Notes: a model not told the origin generated them from the letters alone. A stretch of DNA of 64,000 bases from Mariluticola halotolerans (GCF_021611515.1 NZ_CP090960.1:2772001-2836000); one strand, 5' to 3'. Positions 45,733-54,096 are shown, numbered from the stretch's first letter. Numbers and translations are program-made.

Positions 45733-46464
45733 ATGACCAAAGTACATTTCCAAAGCGCCCCGACGACAATTCCAATCCATGGGGCTGATGAGGCCATTGC
45801 GGTGCGCCGCATTTATTGTGTCGGACGCAATTACGTTTCCCATATCCAGGAAATGAAGGAAGGCGACGAAAAGGAACTGCCCTTCTTCTTTCAAAAGCCC
45901 ACCGATTCTGTTGTTCTTACGGGCGGCACGCTGCCCTATCCGCCGGCTACCGAGGACTTTCAGTTTGAAGTCGAGCTGGCCGTTGTGATCGGTGCGGAAG
46001 GTCGCAATATTCCTTCTGACAAGGCATTCGAGCACGTTTTTGGTTATGCGGTTGCGTTGGACATGACACGGCGCGATCTCCAGTTTGTGGCGCGCGATAT
46101 GCGCCGTCCTTGGGAAATGGGTAAAAGCTTTGATCATTCGGCCCCGATCGGACCTGTGCTGCCCCGCGCGGTGGCAGGGGATCTGGCCGAGGGGACGATC
46201 CGCATTTCTGTCAATGGTGAGGTGAAGCAGGACAGCGATATCGGGCTGATGATCTGGGGGGTCGCGGACACGATCGCGCACCTGTCCACCCAATATCGCC
46301 TCATGCCTGGCGACGTCATCCTGACTGGGACGCCTGCCGGTGTCGGGCCTGTTTTGCCAGGTGACGAACTTGTTGCCTCCTGTGCCGGGCTGCCAAAATT
46401 GACCGTCACTGTCACCGGGGCGGAAACTTCTTCCATGAAGGAAACCATCCATGCTGCCGACTGA
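45733..46464 (+). CDS. Fumarylacetoacetate hydrolase family protein (fumarylpyruvate hydrolase-like)
   Basis: This 243-residue enzyme cleaves C-C bonds of acylpyruvates with Mg2+. RRIYCVGRNYVSHIQEM is the typical N-terminus, the metal-binding FEVELAVVIG holds the two acidic ligands, ALDMTRRDLQ follows, and ILTGTPAGVGPV is the C-terminal signature. The size and DMTRRDLQ motif match the fumarylpyruvate hydrolase branch used in gentisate pathways. It overlaps the following gene by 14 bases, so coupling is likely. No gentisate dioxygenase is present. Confidence 0.9.
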   Translation: MTKVHFQSAPTTIPIHGADEAIAVRRIYCVGRNYVSHIQEMKEGDEKELPFFFQKPTDSVVLTGGTLPYPPATEDFQFEVELAVVIGAEGRNIPSDKAFEHVFGYAVALDMTRRDLQFVARDMRRPWEMGKSFDHSAPIGPVLPRAVAGDLAEGTIRISVNGEVKQDSDIGLMIWGVADTIAHLSTQYRLMPGDVILTGTPAGVGPVLPGDELVASCAGLPKLTVTVTGAETSSMKETIHAAD

Positions 46465-47323
46465 ACGTATCACTTATTCCGCGATCACTGACCGCCCGAG
46501 GCTGGTCTTGCCCGAGGGCAAGCGCATGGGCGTGTGGATTATTGTGAATATTGAGGAATGGGATCCGAAAGCGACGATGCCCCGCACCGTGCTGACGCCG
46601 CCTGCTGGCGGGTCGCCCAGCCCGGATATTCCGAACTGGGCCTGGCATGAATACGGCAACCGGGTTGGCTTCTGGCGTTTGCTGAAATCGATTGACGAGA
46701 TCAATGCAAAGGCTGTGTTGGCAATCAATGGCACAGCGGTGTCGAGCTATGCACCGATTTCCCAGGCTGCGCTGGACCGCGGATGGGAGTTCATGGGGCA
46801 TGGCTTTACGCAAAAGAACATGCAGAAGGTCGAGGACGAGCGCGCAGACATTATCGCCACGACTAAAGCCATTCAGGATTTCACCGGCAAGCGGCCGCGC
46901 GGCTGGCTTGGGCCAGGGCTGACAGAGACCTGGGAAACACCCGATATCCTAGTCGAGGAGGGCTATGAATACGTGTGTGACTGGGTGCTGGACGATCAGC
47001 CGGTGCGGCTCAACACGCGCACCAGCCAGATCGTCAATGTGCCCTATACCCAGGAATGCAATGATGTGGCCATGATGCTGATCCAGCATCATCAGGCGGG
47101 AGAATATTTCCAGCGCGGCTGGGACCAGTTTCAGCAAATTCATGAAGATGCTGAAGACGGTGCCCGCATCATGGCACTGGTGGTGCATCCCTACATCATG
47201 GGGGCACCTCACCGCGCCCGCTATTTCCGCGACCTGATCCGGCGCATTGCCGAATATGACGACGTGGCCTTTATGACCGGCGAAGAAATATTCGACTGGT
47301 ATTCGGCCGCCGTTCCAAGCTGA
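46451..47323 (+). CDS. Polysaccharide deacetylase family protein (PuuE allantoinase-like)
   Basis: This 290-residue NodB-fold protein begins with a conserved cytosolic pattern, GKRMGVWIIVNIEEWDPKA, and shows NWAWHEYGNRVGFWRLLKSI, FMGHGFTQKNM, RPRGWLGPGLTET and VVHPYIMGAPHRARYF. These belong to the PuuE/cofactor-independent allantoinase group, not to extracellular chitin deacetylases; no signal peptide is seen. Genes of this type often sit in TRAP/ABC-linked catabolic clusters with unknown amide substrates. Start ATG 46451 overlaps the preceding hydrolase. Confidence 0.85.
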   Translation: MLPTERITYSAITDRPRLVLPEGKRMGVWIIVNIEEWDPKATMPRTVLTPPAGGSPSPDIPNWAWHEYGNRVGFWRLLKSIDEINAKAVLAINGTAVSSYAPISQAALDRGWEFMGHGFTQKNMQKVEDERADIIATTKAIQDFTGKRPRGWLGPGLTETWETPDILVEEGYEYVCDWVLDDQPVRLNTRTSQIVNVPYTQECNDVAMMLIQHHQAGEYFQRGWDQFQQIHEDAEDGARIMALVVHPYIMGAPHRARYFRDLIRRIAEYDDVAFMTGEEIFDWYSAAVPS

Positions 47324-47391
47324 GGCGCGCGCCTGCCCGTTACCACATGCATCAAAAAAACAATAAATAAAACACTGAAAGGGAACACGAT

Positions 47392-48381
47392 ATGAAATGG
47401 ATGATTGTTGCAGCAACGATTCTCATGCCCGGTATGGCCCAGGCGGCCGATACCGTCATGAAGGTCGGCTTTTTGACGCCAATCCAGTCACCGCGCGGCC
47501 AGGGGGCAACCCTCATGGCCGAAATGATTCAGGCATCTGATGCTTGCGATATCGAGGTACAGTTGTATCCGTCCTCGCAGCTGGGCGGCACTACAGACCT
47601 GATCGAGGGCATGCAGATTGGTTCGGTCGAAATGTCGATCCTGCCTGCCGCATTCATGGTCGGTTTTCAGCCGCTCGTCGGCATTCTGGATTTCCCGTAT
47701 TATTTCCCCACTGACAAGGAAAAGCTTCTGGCACTTTACGAGAGTGATGCCATCCGTCAGTTGCTGGATACAACAACGGAAAAAGGGCTTTTGTCGCTTG
47801 ATATCTGGCACACGGGTTACAAGACATGGACAGCCAACAAACCTCTTGTGACCCTTGAGGACTATAAAGGTCTTAGTGCCCGCGTTATGCCCTCGGAAAT
47901 CATTAAAGAGCAGGATCGGCTGCTGGGCATGCAAGCAATCGATATGCCGTTTTCTGAAACCTATTCTGCCTTGTCCAACGGGGCGGTTGATGCACAAGAA
48001 AACCCGATCGATACCAATTTCTATATGCGTTTCCACGAAGTTCAGGATTACGTGACCCTGACAAACCATGGCACGCTGGACCAGATCGTGTCCGTATCTG
48101 CAGCCTGGTGGGCACAGCTTTCGCCTGATTGTCAGGCCGATGTGACTGCGGCTGTGTCTGCTGGCGGCAAACTGACCGCTGAGAAAACTGACGAGGTCAT
48201 CGAAACATTGGCGCTTCCGGCCTTTGAGGAAAACGGCACTGAGGTGGTTGAGGTGTCCGAAGAGGCACGTGCTGAGCTTGCCGAGGCGCTTCTCCCGTCG
48301 ATCAAAGCGCTCTATGTCAAGCAGTACGGCGAAGCTGGACAAGCTGTGCTTGATGCGATTGACGCAGAACTCGCCAAGTGA
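47392..48381 (+). CDS. TRAP transporter substrate-binding protein (DctP)
   Basis: This 329-residue periplasmic receptor has a short signal peptide ending PGMAQA. The TRAP ligand-arginine motif is YKGLSARVMPSEI, followed by GMQAIDMPFSETYSALSNGA, then DAQENPI. The ligand is expected to be a carboxylate coordinated by the Arg. AAAGGGAACACG precedes ATG 47392. It overlaps the small permease gene by four bases, giving a DctPQM operon downstream of two hydrolases. Confidence 0.94.
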   Translation: MKWMIVAATILMPGMAQAADTVMKVGFLTPIQSPRGQGATLMAEMIQASDACDIEVQLYPSSQLGGTTDLIEGMQIGSVEMSILPAAFMVGFQPLVGILDFPYYFPTDKEKLLALYESDAIRQLLDTTTEKGLLSLDIWHTGYKTWTANKPLVTLEDYKGLSARVMPSEIIKEQDRLLGMQAIDMPFSETYSALSNGAVDAQENPIDTNFYMRFHEVQDYVTLTNHGTLDQIVSVSAAWWAQLSPDCQADVTAAVSAGGKLTAEKTDEVIETLALPAFEENGTEVVEVSEEARAELAEALLPSIKALYVKQYGEAGQAVLDAIDAELAK

Positions 48382-48875
48382 AATCTGTCCTCGCATTTTC
48401 CGAGCTGATGCTCGGTTATCTCGACCGCGCCGTGGCTTTGTTCTCCGGTGCGGTCCTGTTGCTCACCACTGTGCTGCTGATAGTGAATGCCATCGCACGC
48501 AGTCTTGGATATGTGCTTTTTGCCGGGGGGCCGACGCTCGCGGGCCTGTTGATCCTCTGGCTCACTTTTCTCGGCGCATATATTCCGGCGCGGCAGGGAC
48601 GGCATATCACAGTTGATATGATTACGTCCCGGCTGGCGCCGGCCGTGCTGCGCTGGTTGCGCATCGTGGTGTCGCTGATCGCGATGGTTCTTTGTGTTTA
48701 TGCAGCATGGCTTGGATGGACTTTCACCGCATTCCGTTTTGCTTCCGGTCAAATTGATCAGATGCTCTCAATTCCGGCGGGCTGGTTTTATGCGCCTGTG
48801 CCCATCGGGTTTGCGCTTTGCGCAATTGCGTGGCTGCACGCTGCCGCTGACGACCTCTGGGGAGCCCGTAAATAA
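48378..48875 (+). CDS. TRAP transporter small permease (DctQ)
   Basis: This 165-residue protein has four TM helices as expected for DctQ, with the LIVNAIARSLGYVL first-helix motif and ARQGRHITVDMI after TM2. Start is GTG 48378 inside the binding-protein stop. Its stop overlaps the ATG of the large permease by one base, so all three subunits are coupled. Confidence 0.93.
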   Translation: MKSVLAFSELMLGYLDRAVALFSGAVLLLTTVLLIVNAIARSLGYVLFAGGPTLAGLLILWLTFLGAYIPARQGRHITVDMITSRLAPAVLRWLRIVVSLIAMVLCVYAAWLGWTFTAFRFASGQIDQMLSIPAGWFYAPVPIGFALCAIAWLHAAADDLWGARK

Positions 48876-50152
48876 TGCCTGTCGCCGTTCTTGCCTCGAC
48901 CGCTGTCCTATTGCTTTTGATGACCATGCCGGTCTTTCTGGCATTGATCGGCGGCACTTTTCTGAGCCATGCGTTCTTTGGCCCGCCGGTGCCGTCGATG
49001 GTGTTTGCCCAGCAGATGGTGCAGGGTATCAATAAGTTTGCCTTGCTTGCAGTGCCCTTGTTTATCTATGCCTCGGCAATTATTTCACGTGGCGAGATCG
49101 GCAAGCGGCTCTTGACGCTGGTGGAGTCCTGTGTCGGGCATATCACTGGTGGTGTTGCCTTGGCGACGGTGGTTACTTGCGCGTTATTTGGCGCGCTGTC
49201 GGGGGTCGGTCAGGCGGCTATCGTTTCCCTGGGGCCGCTGGTCTTTCCTGTTCTCATCAGACAGGGATATTCGCGTGGCTTTTCGATCGGGCTGATCCTG
49301 ACGGCGTCGACCCTGGCGATGCTTATCCCGCCATCGGTTGCGATGATTCTTTATGCGCTTCAGGCAACCTCTTCGATCGAGAGCGGGTTTCTCGCCGGTC
49401 TCGCTGCCGGCCTTATCCTGCTCTCAATGCTGATCGTTTATGCATATACATATGCGCGTCGCCATGGGATTGCCGGTACGCCCCGGGCCTCTTGGTCCGA
49501 ACGGGCGGATGCGGCCAAGGCTGCCATTCTTGCCCTCGGCCTGCCTCTTATTATTTTCGGGGGTATTTACACCGGCACGTTCACCCCGACTGAAGCGGCG
49601 GCAGGCGGCTGCTTTTATGCGATTTTTGTCGAGGTTGTGCTTTATCGCTCGCTGACGTTGCGAGAGTTCTGGTCGCTAACCCAGGAGACGGCCGCCACCA
49701 TTTCGGCATTGCTGGTAATCCTCGCGGTCAGTGCGGCGATGTCCTATCTTTTGACCCTGCAACAGGTGCCCCAGCAGGTGGCAACGCTACTCAGCGATCG
49801 GTCATGGTTCGAAATACTGCTCATTGTTAACCTGACCTTCTTGCTGGCCGGGATGGTGTTGGACCCAAACTCTGCCATTATCGTATTGACGCCAATCGTC
49901 CTGCCGGCGGCCACGCTTGCCGGTATTGATCCGGTGCATTTTGGCGCAATATTGGTGCTGAACATTGCTATCGGCATGATCACGCCGCCCTTTGGCATCA
50001 ACATCTTCACAGCGATGGTGACGTTCCGGGCAGGCTACGGTGAGATTATCGGTGCGTTGCGGCCGTTCATTCTCGTTGCGCTACTGTCCCTTGCCGTGGT
50101 GACCTGGGCCGCGCCTTTGGTGATGTGGCTCCCAAATCTGGTTTCTGGATAG
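48875..50152 (+). CDS. TRAP transporter large permease (DctM)
   Basis: This 425-residue subunit has about 12 TM helices and performs Na+-coupled translocation. Signatures are LLAVPLFIYASAII, GALSGVGQAAIVSLGPLVFP, MLIPPSVAMILYAL, FTPTEAAAGG and NIAIGMITPPFGINIF. Unlike the truncated DctM at the left edge, it has a normal C-terminus without extension. A hairpin follows 13 bases after the stop. Confidence 0.95.
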   Translation: MPVAVLASTAVLLLLMTMPVFLALIGGTFLSHAFFGPPVPSMVFAQQMVQGINKFALLAVPLFIYASAIISRGEIGKRLLTLVESCVGHITGGVALATVVTCALFGALSGVGQAAIVSLGPLVFPVLIRQGYSRGFSIGLILTASTLAMLIPPSVAMILYALQATSSIESGFLAGLAAGLILLSMLIVYAYTYARRHGIAGTPRASWSERADAAKAAILALGLPLIIFGGIYTGTFTPTEAAAGGCFYAIFVEVVLYRSLTLREFWSLTQETAATISALLVILAVSAAMSYLLTLQQVPQQVATLLSDRSWFEILLIVNLTFLLAGMVLDPNSAIIVLTPIVLPAATLAGIDPVHFGAILVLNIAIGMITPPFGINIFTAMVTFRAGYGEIIGALRPFILVALLSLAVVTWAAPLVMWLPNLVSG

Positions 50153-50164
50153 GGGGGTAGAGCA

Positions 50165-50188
50165 GCAGGGCGTGTCAATACGCCCTGC
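50165..50188. terminator. Hairpin after the TRAP operon
   Basis: gcagggcgt and acgccctgc form a perfect 9-bp stem with a GTCAAT loop. It follows DctM and precedes the convergent MscS gene. There is no T-run, so it may be a Rho-assisted or processing hairpin. Confidence 0.55.
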
Positions 50189-50254
50189 GCCTTGGACGGG
50201 TAGTGTCTAAGGCGGCTCTTGTCCTGCGCCGCGAAAGCCGATGGTCAGTTCGCT

Positions 50255-51151
50255 TTATCTATCTGTTTGGTGGTGCGCGTGAAGCGGCTGTTTGGTGAAT
50301 AGGTCATGCTGTTGCATGGCGGTGAGTACGTGGAAGAGGACCTGATCTCGGCATTTCCGGTCATCCAGAAAGCTGGGTACCCAATAACTGATCGCAACCC
50401 GCAGACCAAACTGATCCATCCCGGTCAAATGGACCTCGGGGGCGGGTTGCGTGAGGATGTTTTCCGCGCGCTTTGCGCTGTCCCGCAGGATTGCGCCCAG
50501 CTTTTCCGGTTCCTTTGACACATCTACGTGGACTTCAATCTGGGTCCGGTAGTGTCGCTGGGGCGCGCTGAAGTTTGTTAAGCGTTGCCGGGCGATCTGA
50601 CTATTCGGCAGAATGATGTTCGTTGAATTGCGGGTTAAAAGTCTGGTGGTCCGCCAACCGATTTCGACGACCCGGCCACTGACTTCGTCGTTGATCTCGA
50701 TCCAGTCGCCCATTCTGAACGGGGCTTCCAGGCTGAGAGCAATGCCTGAGAGAGTGTCTGCGACAACGCTGCGAACCGCAAAGCCCAAAACGGCAATGAT
50801 CAGCCCCGAACTTGCAATGACGCCGGCGCCAGACTGGCCAAAAGCCACGCCAATCGTGGTGATCAGGGCGACAGCGAACAGGCAGGCAGAGACAAGATCA
50901 CTCAACAGTTTTGGTGGCTTTGTCCGGCTGTCGGGCCGCCGCTTCAGCGCGGCGGAAACGATAGCCCCTGTTATCCAGGCGAGCGAAAATGAGCCAATGG
51001 CGACACCGAATATGCCCATGGCGGGTTGCGTTAATCGCAACCATTCCGGCATATCCCGTATCTGGCCGATAATCGAAAACCCAAAGCCAACGCAGACCAA
51101 TGATATGGCGAGGGATATGTTGCGTATGAAGGGTGCTGGCTTGAACCTCAC
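50255..51151 (-). CDS. Mechanosensitive ion channel, MscS family
   Basis: This 298-residue channel opens on membrane tension to release solutes. Three to four TM helices precede the pore helix SGAGVIASSGLIIAVLGFAV. The beta domain shows LEAPFRMGDWIEINDEVSGR, RTTRLLTRNSTNIILPNSQI and a C-terminal alpha/beta domain. The GTG start at 51151 overlaps the stop of an upstream 56-codon zinc-ribbon gene as GTGA, so translation is probably coupled. Confidence 0.92.
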   Translation of the reverse strand: MRFKPAPFIRNISLAISLVCVGFGFSIIGQIRDMPEWLRLTQPAMGIFGVAIGSFSLAWITGAIVSAALKRRPDSRTKPPKLLSDLVSACLFAVALITTIGVAFGQSGAGVIASSGLIIAVLGFAVRSVVADTLSGIALSLEAPFRMGDWIEINDEVSGRVVEIGWRTTRLLTRNSTNIILPNSQIARQRLTNFSAPQRHYRTQIEVHVDVSKEPEKLGAILRDSAKRAENILTQPAPEVHLTGMDQFGLRVAISYWVPSFLDDRKCRDQVLFHVLTAMQQHDLFTKQPLHAHHQTDR

Positions 51152-51318
51152 TTTGATCCATCCCTGATGCTGCCCGAATGAGCGGCCTGGTTTGTGCTGC
51201 CGGGATATGGCCGGTCAGCCACGGGTTGAGGCTTGAGGCACCAGACGCATCTTGATGCCGCCTTGGGGATGAATTCCTGACAGTAATGACAATAAATGGG
51301 TGCGCGCAGTAACCGCAT
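51148..51318 (-). CDS. Zinc-ribbon microprotein translationally coupled to MscS
   Basis: This 56-residue ORF encodes a single zinc ribbon, Cys10-x2-Cys13 and Cys24-x2-Cys27 (YCHYC ... RCVWC). It has TGGAGG five bases before ATG 51318. The stop TGA shares three bases with the GTG start of the MscS gene. The rest of the chain is basic and low in hydrophobic residues. Presence of a ribosome site, both CxxC pairs and the coupling overlap argue for a real gene. Zinc binding is inferred, and its role (adapter, regulator or domain split from the channel) is unknown. Confidence 0.7.
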   Translation of the reverse strand: MRLLRAPIYCHYCQEFIPKAASRCVWCLKPQPVADRPYPGSTNQAAHSGSIRDGSK

Positions 51319-51765
51319 GACAACCTCCACATGCGCCGAAGCGCAGCTTGAACATGTATATTGGATGTTTTTGCCCGAGGCGGCCTGACGGCCTTTAGCC
51401 GTGCAAAATAACCCCGCCCCGGGGTGAGGCGAGTGATGTAATCGGTGCCCTTGCGCAGGCTGATTTACTCATGATTTTCGGCATGTCTGAAATGTAGGCC
51501 AAGTAAATTTTTAAACAAGTTGAGTTTTTATCTTGTTGCGCGAAAACGCCGCGGCATAAGTGCGCAGTTGACTTGTCGGGCTTTAAGGCTAGGCTCGCTG
51601 TTATGAGCAAAAACAATTATCCACACGATCACAAGGCAGCTGTCGCTGATCGGGATGTTTAGCCGGAGATCCTGAGCGGGATCTCCGGAACGCAGCTTAT
51701 TCAATTCACCAATATATAAGTACATGCCGTTGCGCCGAAGGGCCGCGGCATCGAGGAGGCACGCG
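51319..51765. other. 447-base intergenic region with hairpin and possible 19-codon ORF
   Basis: This divergent region between the zinc-ribbon/MscS unit and the PtsN-like gene is relatively AT-rich around 51470-51540. A perfect 10-bp hairpin ccggagatcc/ggatctccgg lies at 51663-51688. It directly follows a short reading frame (51603-51662, 19 codons, starting MSKNNYPHD), which lacks a clear ribosome site. The hairpin lies in the leader of the PtsN-like gene and could act as terminator or attenuator. Confidence 0.4.
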
Positions 51766-52266
51766 ATGTCCGTCGTTGATGCGTCGTTTGAAATCGATTT
51801 TGCGATCGATAAAACCTCAATGTCACGCAAGGCGAGTTTCTGGGCCCTGGGCAAGCGTATTGCGCGCTTGCGCGGCGATTCAACGGGCGATGAGATCGCC
51901 ACTTATTTCATGCTGCGTGAGAGATTGGGTTCGACCTCCATTGGGAAAGGTGTTGCGGTTCCACGGGCGATGTTTCCGATGCGCGGCCGCCCATTGCTGC
52001 AGGTTGTGCTGTTGCATGCACCTGTGGATTTTGATGCGCGGGACGGTGTGCCGGTGGATATGATGTTTGCGATTGTTGGCGACCGGCGCGATCAACGGGA
52101 ATTGCGCCGCGCAATCCTTTCGTGTTCGAGGCTTGCGGAGGATGATGGCCTGTTGGGCGACATTCGGGCTGCGCGGTCACGTGAAGATTTGACGCGTGTT
52201 TTGTCGCTTGCCGGCTCTTTTGGCCAGCTTGCAGGCGCCGCGCCATTATTGCAGGTGCGGCGATGA
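51766..52266 (+). CDS. PtsN-like PTS IIA domain protein lacking the active-site His
   Basis: This 166-residue protein matches the EIIA-Ntr fold: FMLRERLGSTSIGKGVAVP is the conserved stretch before the active site, and ILSCSRLAEDDGLLGDIRAA is the typical C-terminal helix. In PtsN the next residue is the phosphorylated His (GVAVPH); here it is Arg67, codon CGG at 51964-51966. It can therefore not accept phosphate from NPr in the usual way. Possibly it works only by protein contacts (kinase or K+ transporter regulation as known for unphosphorylated PtsN). GAGGAGG precedes ATG 51766. No rpoN is nearby. Confidence 0.8.
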   Translation: MSVVDASFEIDFAIDKTSMSRKASFWALGKRIARLRGDSTGDEIATYFMLRERLGSTSIGKGVAVPRAMFPMRGRPLLQVVLLHAPVDFDARDGVPVDMMFAIVGDRRDQRELRRAILSCSRLAEDDGLLGDIRAARSREDLTRVLSLAGSFGQLAGAAPLLQVRR

Positions 52267-52319
52267 TCTTGTCTGCATTGCAAGCGCCATGTCAGCGGAG
52301 AAGAAAAATTCCATCCCAA

Positions 52320-52354
52320 CCCTGGTGACGACGGCAAAGCCCGCGTCACCAGGG
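52320..52354. terminator. Hairpin after the PtsN-like gene
   Basis: ccctggtgac (52320-52329) and gtcaccaggg (52345-52354) form a 10-bp perfect stem. It lies 54 bases after the PtsN-like stop and before the small Lys-rich ORF. No T-run follows. Confidence 0.5.
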
Positions 52355-52442
52355 AATGAAACCGCATCGGCATTTGAGGGATGCGGTTTAACGGGATTTG
52401 TTTGTGCCTTCCATGGGAGGCGGATAATGAGGAATGATCGAA

Positions 52443-52577
52443 ATGGCCAAGAAAAAAGGCAATCAACAACGTTTGCAGCCAAAAAAAAAGAAGAAGGGAA
52501 GCGGCAAGACTGAGGTGACGCCTGATAGCGTCGGCGGCGCAATCAATGCCGGCTCTTCAATACCGAAACGCAAATAA
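52443..52577 (+). CDS. Small Lys-rich protein, 44 residues, function unknown
   Basis: The frame begins MAKKKGNQQRLQPKKKKK, with ten Lys and one Arg in the first 20 residues, and ends SSIPKRK. GAGGA lies about ten bases upstream of ATG 52443; an in-frame ATG at 52434 is too close to that site. A perfect 10-bp hairpin follows the stop. The A-rich codons give local composition unlike the neighbours. The charge suggests nucleic-acid or ribosome association, but there is no recognised family. Confidence 0.55.
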   Translation: MAKKKGNQQRLQPKKKKKGSGKTEVTPDSVGGAINAGSSIPKRK

Positions 52578-52583
52578 ATTTGG

Positions 52584-52607
52584 CCGGACGCGAGAATTCG
52601 CGTCCGG
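52584..52607. terminator. Hairpin after the small Lys-rich ORF
   Basis: ccggacgcga and tcgcgtccgg pair perfectly over 10 bp with a GAAT loop, beginning seven bases after the ORF stop. This is terminator-like without a T-run. Confidence 0.5.
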
Positions 52608-52675
52608 TACGCACTTGGCAATATGCCGGATGCATGCGTCCCGGCGGGGAGCTTTTTCGGGTTTTTTAGCAGCGA

Positions 52676-53410
52676 ATGACAATGTTGACACTTACAACAA
52701 GGCCTAGAGGCCTCAACGAACCCTTGCACACCGAGTTGGGGGCGATGGGCTTTCAGCCCCACAATGAAGATGTGCTGGAGATAACGCCGGTGGAATGGCC
52801 AACCCAGTCGCTGTTTCGTATGGCGGCGCTGGTTGTCACCTCAGCCAATGGTGCGTTCGAACTGGGGAAAGTGCCTCATGCGCCTCGAGAAATGCCTGTG
52901 TTTGCTGTTGGTATAGCCACAGCTGCCTGTCTCAAGAGGTTTGGCTTTATCAATGTTTATCATGCCGATGGAACGGCTGTGGACCTGCTCAGGCTTGTGA
53001 TGCGCAAAATGCCGCCCGGTTCGGGGCCCATTCTGCATGTTGGTGGCTTGCATCTATCTCTCGACATGGCGGCAGCCTTGCGATCACAAGGCTATGAGGC
53101 GATACGCGTAATAGTCTATGAGGCGACGGCCAGAGCGCGATTGTCGGCGGGAACAGAACAGCATTTGCGCCGCCACAAAGTCGGCGCCGTTGTTCTGATG
53201 TCAAAAAGGACTGCCGAAATATTCGGTGTGCTGGTGAGAAAAAGCGATCTGGTGCCGTCCCTTGCAAGGATAGAGGCATTTGTCATGAGCCCGGCGATCG
53301 CGGCGGTGCTTGATGCGGCAAAGTGGCGGCGCATTCATATCGCCGCCGCGCCATCCCGCGCCGCCTTGACCGACCTTCTGGGCTGTGAAGCCGCGCGCAT
53401 CGCCTTGTAG
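52676..53410 (+). CDS. hemD: Uroporphyrinogen-III synthase family protein
   Basis: HemD closes and inverts ring D of hydroxymethylbilane to give uroporphyrinogen III. This 244-residue protein has the two-lobe pattern: N-terminal LTLTTRPRGLNEPL, LVVTSANGAFEL, PVFAVGIATAACLKRFGF, then the VGGLHLSLDMAAAL and VLMSKRTAEIFGVLV lobe. Sequence conservation in this family is low, so the call rests on these spaced motifs. Other heme genes here are hemH at 20.1 kb. hemC is not adjacent, which is unusual for alphaproteobacteria with hemC-hemD order. Confidence 0.75.
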   Translation: MTMLTLTTRPRGLNEPLHTELGAMGFQPHNEDVLEITPVEWPTQSLFRMAALVVTSANGAFELGKVPHAPREMPVFAVGIATAACLKRFGFINVYHADGTAVDLLRLVMRKMPPGSGPILHVGGLHLSLDMAAALRSQGYEAIRVIVYEATARARLSAGTEQHLRRHKVGAVVLMSKRTAEIFGVLVRKSDLVPSLARIEAFVMSPAIAAVLDAAKWRRIHIAAAPSRAALTDLLGCEAARIAL

Positions 53411-53446
53411 CGCCAAAATATTCAGCTTTGCTAAGATCTGCCGCCG

Positions 53447-53824
53447 TTATCCGACAACCTCTATGGTCACCTTGGCGGTGCCGGGACGGATCATGTCGAT
53501 TGCATTGGCGGCGCTTTTGGACAGGTCGATTACGCGCCCGCCAATGTAGGGGCCCCGGTCATTTATGCGAACGAGTACCGACTTGCCGTTTTCATTGTTG
53601 GTGACCTTGACCTTGGTCCCGAACTTGAGCGTTTTGTGTGCCGCCGTCATGGCGTACATGTCATAGCTTTCACCATTGGCTGTTGTCCGGCCATGGAAGC
53701 CGGGGCCGTACCAGGAGGCCGTGCCTGTGATAGCGGGTGTCGAGGCGAATGATGCTGGAACGATCGACGTCGACAGCGTGGCTGCGAGGGCCAAACCAAG
53801 GGCGATGCGGGAAAATTTCTTCAT
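53447..53824 (-). CDS. RlpA-like septal ring lytic transglycosylase (DPBB domain)
   Basis: This 125-residue secreted protein has a signal peptide ending ASFAS and a double-psi beta-barrel: [57 protein letters not shown]. The Glu and Asp expected for glycan cleavage are present (GE, INDRGP). It lacks the SPOR domain of full RlpA, as is common in Hyphomicrobiales short forms. It probably acts in peptidoglycan remodelling. Confidence 0.92.
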   Translation of the reverse strand: MKKFSRIALGLALAATLSTSIVPASFASTPAITGTASWYGPGFHGRTTANGESYDMYAMTAAHKTLKFGTKVKVTNNENGKSVLVRINDRGPYIGGRVIDLSKSAANAIDMIRPGTAKVTIEVVG

Positions 53825-54045
53825 GTGAGGGGAACCATTTGCTGTTGCTTGCGTTATGAAGCGGCATCAAAGGGATGGATGTGGCTCGAAAGAGCAGGCT
53901 TTCAGGCAGCTTGAAGGTCATTTGGTGACGCTGCCTTTTTCTGGGCCAAATGCCTGCGATCCCCGCCTCACATGTGACCAGAACCGGGCTGTCGAGGTTT
54001 TTGTCCGCGTCCAGTTGACGCGGATTGGTAAATGATAAGGGGGAT

Positions 54046-54085
54046 GGCCTAAGCGCGTGGATGGTTGCGTCCGGCCGCTTAGGCC
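54046..54085. terminator. Long hairpin after the excalibur-domain gene
   Basis: ggcctaagcg (54046-54055) and cgcttaggcc (54076-54085) pair perfectly over 10 bp with a 20-base loop. It lies 12 bases past the stop of the minus-strand excalibur gene. A second small stem ccgcgtc/gacgcgg is at 54006-54024. The region 53825-54096 otherwise holds no gene. Confidence 0.55.
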
Positions 54086-54096
54086 GCGTGGCAACC

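Noticed and set aside
51603-51662. 19-codon ORF (MSKNNYPHD...) before a hairpin
   Set aside because: A leader peptide was considered, but no clear ribosome site is present and no codon run suggests attenuation. Mentioned in the intergenic entry only.
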